Assembly: GCA_943788245.1 (NCBI GenBank)
Contig: CALSPN010000004.1
Location: 37,215-101,214 of the forward strand
DNA: 64,000 nucleotides
Direction: 5' to 3'
From: an uncultured Verrucomicrobiae bacterium
GTDB taxonomy: Bacteria; Verrucomicrobiota; Verrucomicrobiia; Limisphaerales; AAA164-E04
Shown in pieces: positions 60,736 to 64,000 of the stretch; positions within the stretch are counted from its first letter, which is position 1, and each line of letters starts with the position of its first letter. Both the position numbers and the translations under genes were made by a program. Under the pieces are notes generated by a model. It saw only the letters and a list, made by a program, of their open reading frames with translations, was not told the origin of the DNA and did not search any database.

Positions 60736-60867
60736 TGCGTTAAGTGAATCTAGCACTATCAGGAACATTTGAAAACGAATAGTTGAAAATGGTTCCGTGT
60801 GATCCAAGGGTTGAAATCTACACTCAATTGGCTTGTATATTTCTCTGGAATTTCGGAAAAACACTCT

Positions 60868-62436
60868 ATGCCCCATTGCGTGTCGAATTCACAAATAAAA
60901 TCCCAATCCAGAATACTCAAATCTACCGTGCTACTGCTGATTGTTGTATTTTTTTTGGTAAGCCTTGCTCAAGCACAGCCTGTTCTAAGCAAACCTAATA
61001 TCATCATTATTTATGCAGATGACCTTGGGTATGCGGATGTGGGCTGCTACGGAGCCACTCAGGTGAAAACACCCAACATCGACCGCCTTGCCAATGAGGG
61101 CTTACTGTTCACAGATGGACATGCACCAGCTGCAACCTGTACTCCGTCGAGATTTGCCATGTTGACAGGTCAATACGCATGGCGCCAGAAAGGCACGGGC
61201 ATTGCGCGAGGTGATGCCGCACTGATCATTGATCCGGAAACAATGACCATGCCTGATCTCATGAAAAAATCAGGATATCAAACGGGTGTGGTTGGCAAGT
61301 GGCACCTGGGGCTGGGCCCCAATGGTGGACCCAACTGGAATGGACGAATAAAACCCGGTCCTTTGGAGATCGGTTTTGACTATGCCTTCCTGATCCCCGC
61401 CACAGGCGATCGGGTGCCATGCGTTTACGTCGAAAACCATCATGTGGTCAATTTGGACCCAAAAGACCCGATTCAGGTCAATTTCAAGAAGCGTGTCGGC
61501 AGCGAGCCCATTGGAAAAGAGCACCCGGAATTGCTGAAAATGCACCCCAGCCATGGCCACGATCGAACCATCATCAATGGGATCAGCCGCATAGGATATA
61601 TGACGGGTGGTAAAACAGCTCATTGGAAAGATGAGGATATGGCCGATGATATCACATCCAAGGCATTGAAGTTCATAGACAGAAACGCGGCAGAACCTTT
61701 CTTTCTCTTTTTCTCACTTCATGACATCCATGTTCCGCGGGTACCCCATCCACGCTTTGTCGGCAAAACAGCGATGGGGCCAAGAGGTGATGCAATCGTC
61801 CAAACAGATTGGTGCGTAGGTGAAATCATGAAAAAACTGGACGATCTGAATATCGCTGATTCGACGCTCATTCTTTTCACAAGTGATAACGGCCCTGTCA
61901 TTGATGATGGATATCAAGACGACGCTGTTGAGAAACTCGGCAAACATAATCCGGCCGGCCCTCTGCGTGGCGGGAAATACAGTGCATTTGAGGCAGGCAC
62001 TCGTGTCCCGTGGATCATGCGTTGGCCGGGAAAAATAAAACCTGGCAAGAGCAGTGCATTGGTATCGCAGGTCGATTTACCTTCCAGCTTTGCACATCTC
62101 GCCCATGTTGAGGTCCCTTATGATGCCATACCAGACAGTTTTAACGTAATGGATGCACTGCTGGGAAATAGCAAAAGCGGACGTGACCATCTCGTTGAGC
62201 AGGCAAGGACCCTATCCTTGAGGGTTGGTGATTGGAAGTGGATCAGCCCTGCAAAGGGTGCCAGAATCAATAAAAACACTAATACGGAATTAGGAAACGA
62301 CCCCAAAGGCTTACTCTATTATCTTGGTGATGATTTGGGGGAGAAACGTGAATTATCCAATGCATATCCTGAAAAAGCTCGAGAAATGGAGCGACTATTG
62401 TCACAAATCAAGGAAAACAAGCGCAGCAGACCGTAA
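60868..62436 (+). CDS. Sulfatase
   Basis: 522 residues from ATG 60868, chosen because a signal peptide follows (ILKSTVLLLIVVFFLVSLAQ); the frame opens further to 60799. The metal-binding N-I-I-I-I-Y-A-D-D-L-G, the active-site T-C-T-P-S-R (Cys to formylglycine), and the second signature G-V-V-G-K-W-H-L-G are all present, with C-terminal L-R-G-G-K-Y-S-A-F-E-A-G-T-R-V-P. Arylsulfatase type; likely periplasmic, acting on sulfated polysaccharides. It is divergent from selD, and an unrelated prepilin-type gene follows after ~100 bases. Confidence 0.93.
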   Translation: MPHCVSNSQIKSQSRILKSTVLLLIVVFFLVSLAQAQPVLSKPNIIIIYADDLGYADVGCYGATQVKTPNIDRLANEGLLFTDGHAPAATCTPSRFAMLTGQYAWRQKGTGIARGDAALIIDPETMTMPDLMKKSGYQTGVVGKWHLGLGPNGGPNWNGRIKPGPLEIGFDYAFLIPATGDRVPCVYVENHHVVNLDPKDPIQVNFKKRVGSEPIGKEHPELLKMHPSHGHDRTIINGISRIGYMTGGKTAHWKDEDMADDITSKALKFIDRNAAEPFFLFFSLHDIHVPRVPHPRFVGKTAMGPRGDAIVQTDWCVGEIMKKLDDLNIADSTLILFTSDNGPVIDDGYQDDAVEKLGKHNPAGPLRGGKYSAFEAGTRVPWIMRWPGKIKPGKSSALVSQVDLPSSFAHLAHVEVPYDAIPDSFNVMDALLGNSKSGRDHLVEQARTLSLRVGDWKWISPAKGARINKNTNTELGNDPKGLLYYLGDDLGEKRELSNAYPEKAREMERLLSQIKENKRSRP

Positions 62437-62538
62437 TAAACAGATGGACTTTAACGTTAGCGTAGAACTTTTTTACTTCACAAACTTGCAAGAAGTGGTA
62501 AATAATTGGACTCAGAATTTACGCACCGTTTTTAACAG

Positions 62539-63412
62539 ATGAAATTAAATACACACTATTCAAACAGAAGGAGTAGATCTGGATTTACCCTGATTGAGCT
62601 ACTCGTCGTTATTGCCATTATTGCCATTCTGGCAGGCATGCTTTTGCCCGCGTTAAGCAAGGCTAAACTGAAGGCCCTTGGAGCAAATTGTCTGAATAAT
62701 CAGAAACAACTTGGTCTTGGGTTCATCATGTATGCAGATGACAACGAGGACAATATGCTTTCAACCGATGGAAATCCTGCTGGTGGGTTCTGGCCTGGTC
62801 CCGGACGACTGAGTGCCAACGGAGGTTTCACTTTTACGGGGATTACGGCTAGAATGAACAAAACAGAAGCACAGGAACGGGTTGAAGATGGTGTTCGAAA
62901 TGGCCCTCTGTTTAGTTACGTGCCAGCCCCAGGATCTTATCATTGCCCAGGTGATATCAGAACGAAGCGCAACAAGCCCGGAAGTGGATGGGCATGGGAC
63001 AGTTATTCGAAAGCAAATGGTATGAACGGAAGTGGATGGCAAGGAGGTATACAAAAGCCTTACAAAAAGATGACTTCTATTTACCAACCCACCCAAGCGA
63101 TGGTGTTCATCGAAGAAGCAGACCCTCGCGACTTTAATCGAGGCACATGGGGTGATTAATGTGCAACCTTCACTTGGCTGGGTAGATCCCTTCGCTATCT
63201 TTCATGGCAACAACAGTAGCATCGGATTTGCCGACGGTCATTCCGAAACTCGTTCATGGAGAGATCCAGCCACTGTAAGGGCAGCCACAAACTCCTCAAA
63301 TGGAGAGAACAGTTTTTTCTGGAATGGTGGCAATGCCGACAATCCTGATTTTGTATGGGTTCATACACGATACAAATACTCAAATTATGAACCGCTTCCA
63401 AACGCTCGATAA
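62539..63412 (+). CDS. Prepilin-type N-terminal cleavage/methylation protein (one frameshift)
   Basis: 290 residues after removing one extra G in the run 63149-63152. Leader ending R-S-R-S-G, then [20 protein letters not shown], and [18 protein letters not shown]. The body has cysteines ([14 protein letters not shown]) and the C-terminal motif [13 protein letters not shown], again the D-G-H pattern shared by the four family members. Repairing the join gives R-G-T-W-V-I-N-V. The gene ends at a good terminator. Confidence 0.88.
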
Positions 63413-63450
63413 TCCTAATGTGAATTCCGGAGTAAACATTTCATAATTTC

Positions 63451-63490
63451 AAAAGCGGACAGAAAAACACGACTTCGGTCCGCTTTTTTT
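63451..63490 (+). terminator. Rho-independent terminator
   Basis: AAAAGCGGAC and GTCCGCTTTT pair around an 18-base loop, followed by TTTTTTT. It lies about 40 bases after the prepilin-type stop. Confidence 0.9.
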
Positions 63491-63542
63491 GAATGACTCA
63501 CCACAGCTGCAGACGATCATTACCAATCACAGTCACAAGGTC

Positions 63543-64000
63543 ATGAATAAACAAAAAGTATTGTTACTTTTACTTGGCCCTCCTCATGGGCCTGGCTTCA
63601 AGTGAACTGACAGGCTCCTCATGGAGGGACGGGATGACCAAGGGCAAACCAGCGCTTCGTTCAGCTGGAAGTATTGCCTTTGGACCTGAGGGCATCCTTT
63701 TCATTGCGGATGCAAAATCAGCATCCATTCACGCAATCGCAACCGGTGATACGAAGGCGTCAAAGACATCTCCGGTAAAGCTGAAGGCCATCAACACCAA
63801 GATTGCGGGCATGCTGGGGACCACAGCCGATGAGATCCTGATCAGGGATATCGCGGTCAATCCGATCAGCAAGCACACCTATCTTTCCGTCAGCAGAGGA
63901 CGGGGACCGTCTGCTATCCCTGTCATTGTCAGGGTTGAAGAAAACGACAAATTGATCGTGCTCGATTTCAATCATGTGGAAAATTCGACAGCAATCCTTC
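63543..64000 (+). CDS. Secreted protein, start of gene, runs off the window (one frameshift)
   Basis: The ATG at 63543 begins a signal peptide (MNKQKVLLLLLALLMGLASS after removing one extra G at 63576-63577), followed by W-R-D-G-M-T-K-G-K-P-A-L-R-S-A-G-S-I-A-F-G-P-E-G-I-L. The later sequence has a strand-turn pattern (LFIADAKSASIHAIATGD) suggestive of an NHL/SMP-30-like propeller. About 150 residues are visible. I do not recognise the family further. Confidence 0.7.

Noticed and set aside
60673..60876. Short ORF ending at the selD TGA, taken as a separate gene or pseudogene fragment
   Set aside because: The frame continues without an indel after TGA at the exact catalytic Cys position of SelD, so this is a selenocysteine codon.
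1..64000. CRISPR array or insertion sequence
   Set aside because: No regularly spaced short repeats, terminal inverted repeats or transposase-like ORF were seen.

Overview
The window looks like a chromosomal piece of a (probably marine) Verrucomicrobiota bacterium, or a close PVC-superphylum relative. The evidence is the family mix. Four secreted proteins share the stereotyped prepilin-type N-terminus ([19 protein letters not shown]), and there are PVC-type haem-binding CxxCH proteins, FG-GAP/ASPIC-UnbV (CRTAC1-like) proteins, a giant CotH/lamin-tail protein, several sulfatases and a sulfatase-modifying-factor-like protein. No rRNA, tRNA, CRISPR array, transposase or phage gene was seen. Bases 1-73 hold nothing recognisable.

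Layout. 0.1-3.6 kb (minus): a ClC-type chloride/proton antiporter, hisS and an HU/IHF-like protein. 3.7-5.9 kb (minus): a NIL-domain protein, a ThiS/MoaD-like carrier ending in Gly-Gly and a threonine-synthase-like PLP enzyme, headed by a clear SAM-I type riboswitch. 6.0-8.3 kb (plus): a short MetE-like protein and an MFS transporter. 8.4-12.2 kb (plus): two ABC-2-type permeases and a membrane-anchored protein of unknown function, with no ATPase in the window. 12.2-20.4 kb (minus): two prepilin-type proteins and a 2151-residue CotH/lamin-tail protein. 20.5-27.4 kb: an FAD dehydrogenase, a Sel1-like protein, a DUF1573/rhodanese/MauE-like operon, a methyltransferase, and an LRR protein with two haem-binding motifs. 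27.9-39 kb: a prepilin-type protein, a protein with tandem jelly-roll-like domains, and two divergent CRTAC1-like proteins. 39-47.6 kb (minus): a polysaccharide-deacetylase/PVC-cytochrome fusion and a phosphonate set (PhnW, a PbfA-like lyase, and a phosphodiesterase-like protein). 47.7-53.4 kb: an FGE-like protein, a sodium/solute symporter, a 3-hydroxyisobutyrate-dehydrogenase-like protein and a sulfatase. 53.8-59.5 kb (minus): an apparent five-gene operon with a PQQ-like propeller, a HemW-like radical SAM protein, a UbiC-like chorismate lyase, a flavin-dependent-halogenase-like protein and a GT4 glycosyltransferase. 59.7-64 kb: a selenocysteine-containing SelD, a second sulfatase, a prepilin-type protein and a partial secreted protein.

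Two groups stand out functionally. First, the SAM riboswitch puts the PLP enzyme, sulfur-carrier-like protein and NIL protein under methionine/SAM control. This suggests a protein-thiocarboxylate route to homocysteine, with a methionine-synthase-like gene lying divergently next door. Second, the chorismate-lyase/halogenase-like/radical SAM/glycosyltransferase operon resembles a small pathway for a modified 4-hydroxybenzoate-type compound.

Quality note. About 30 single-base indels interrupt otherwise well conserved genes. Most are one extra base in a short homopolymer, and they cluster at 5-8, 31 and 39-54 kb, while 13-31 kb and 33-39 kb are intact. Merging the ORF pieces restores normal family lengths, so these are most likely sequencing errors. 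Genes spanning such sites are reported as single features with the sites given. The in-frame TGA in selD is different: it is a genuine selenocysteine codon.
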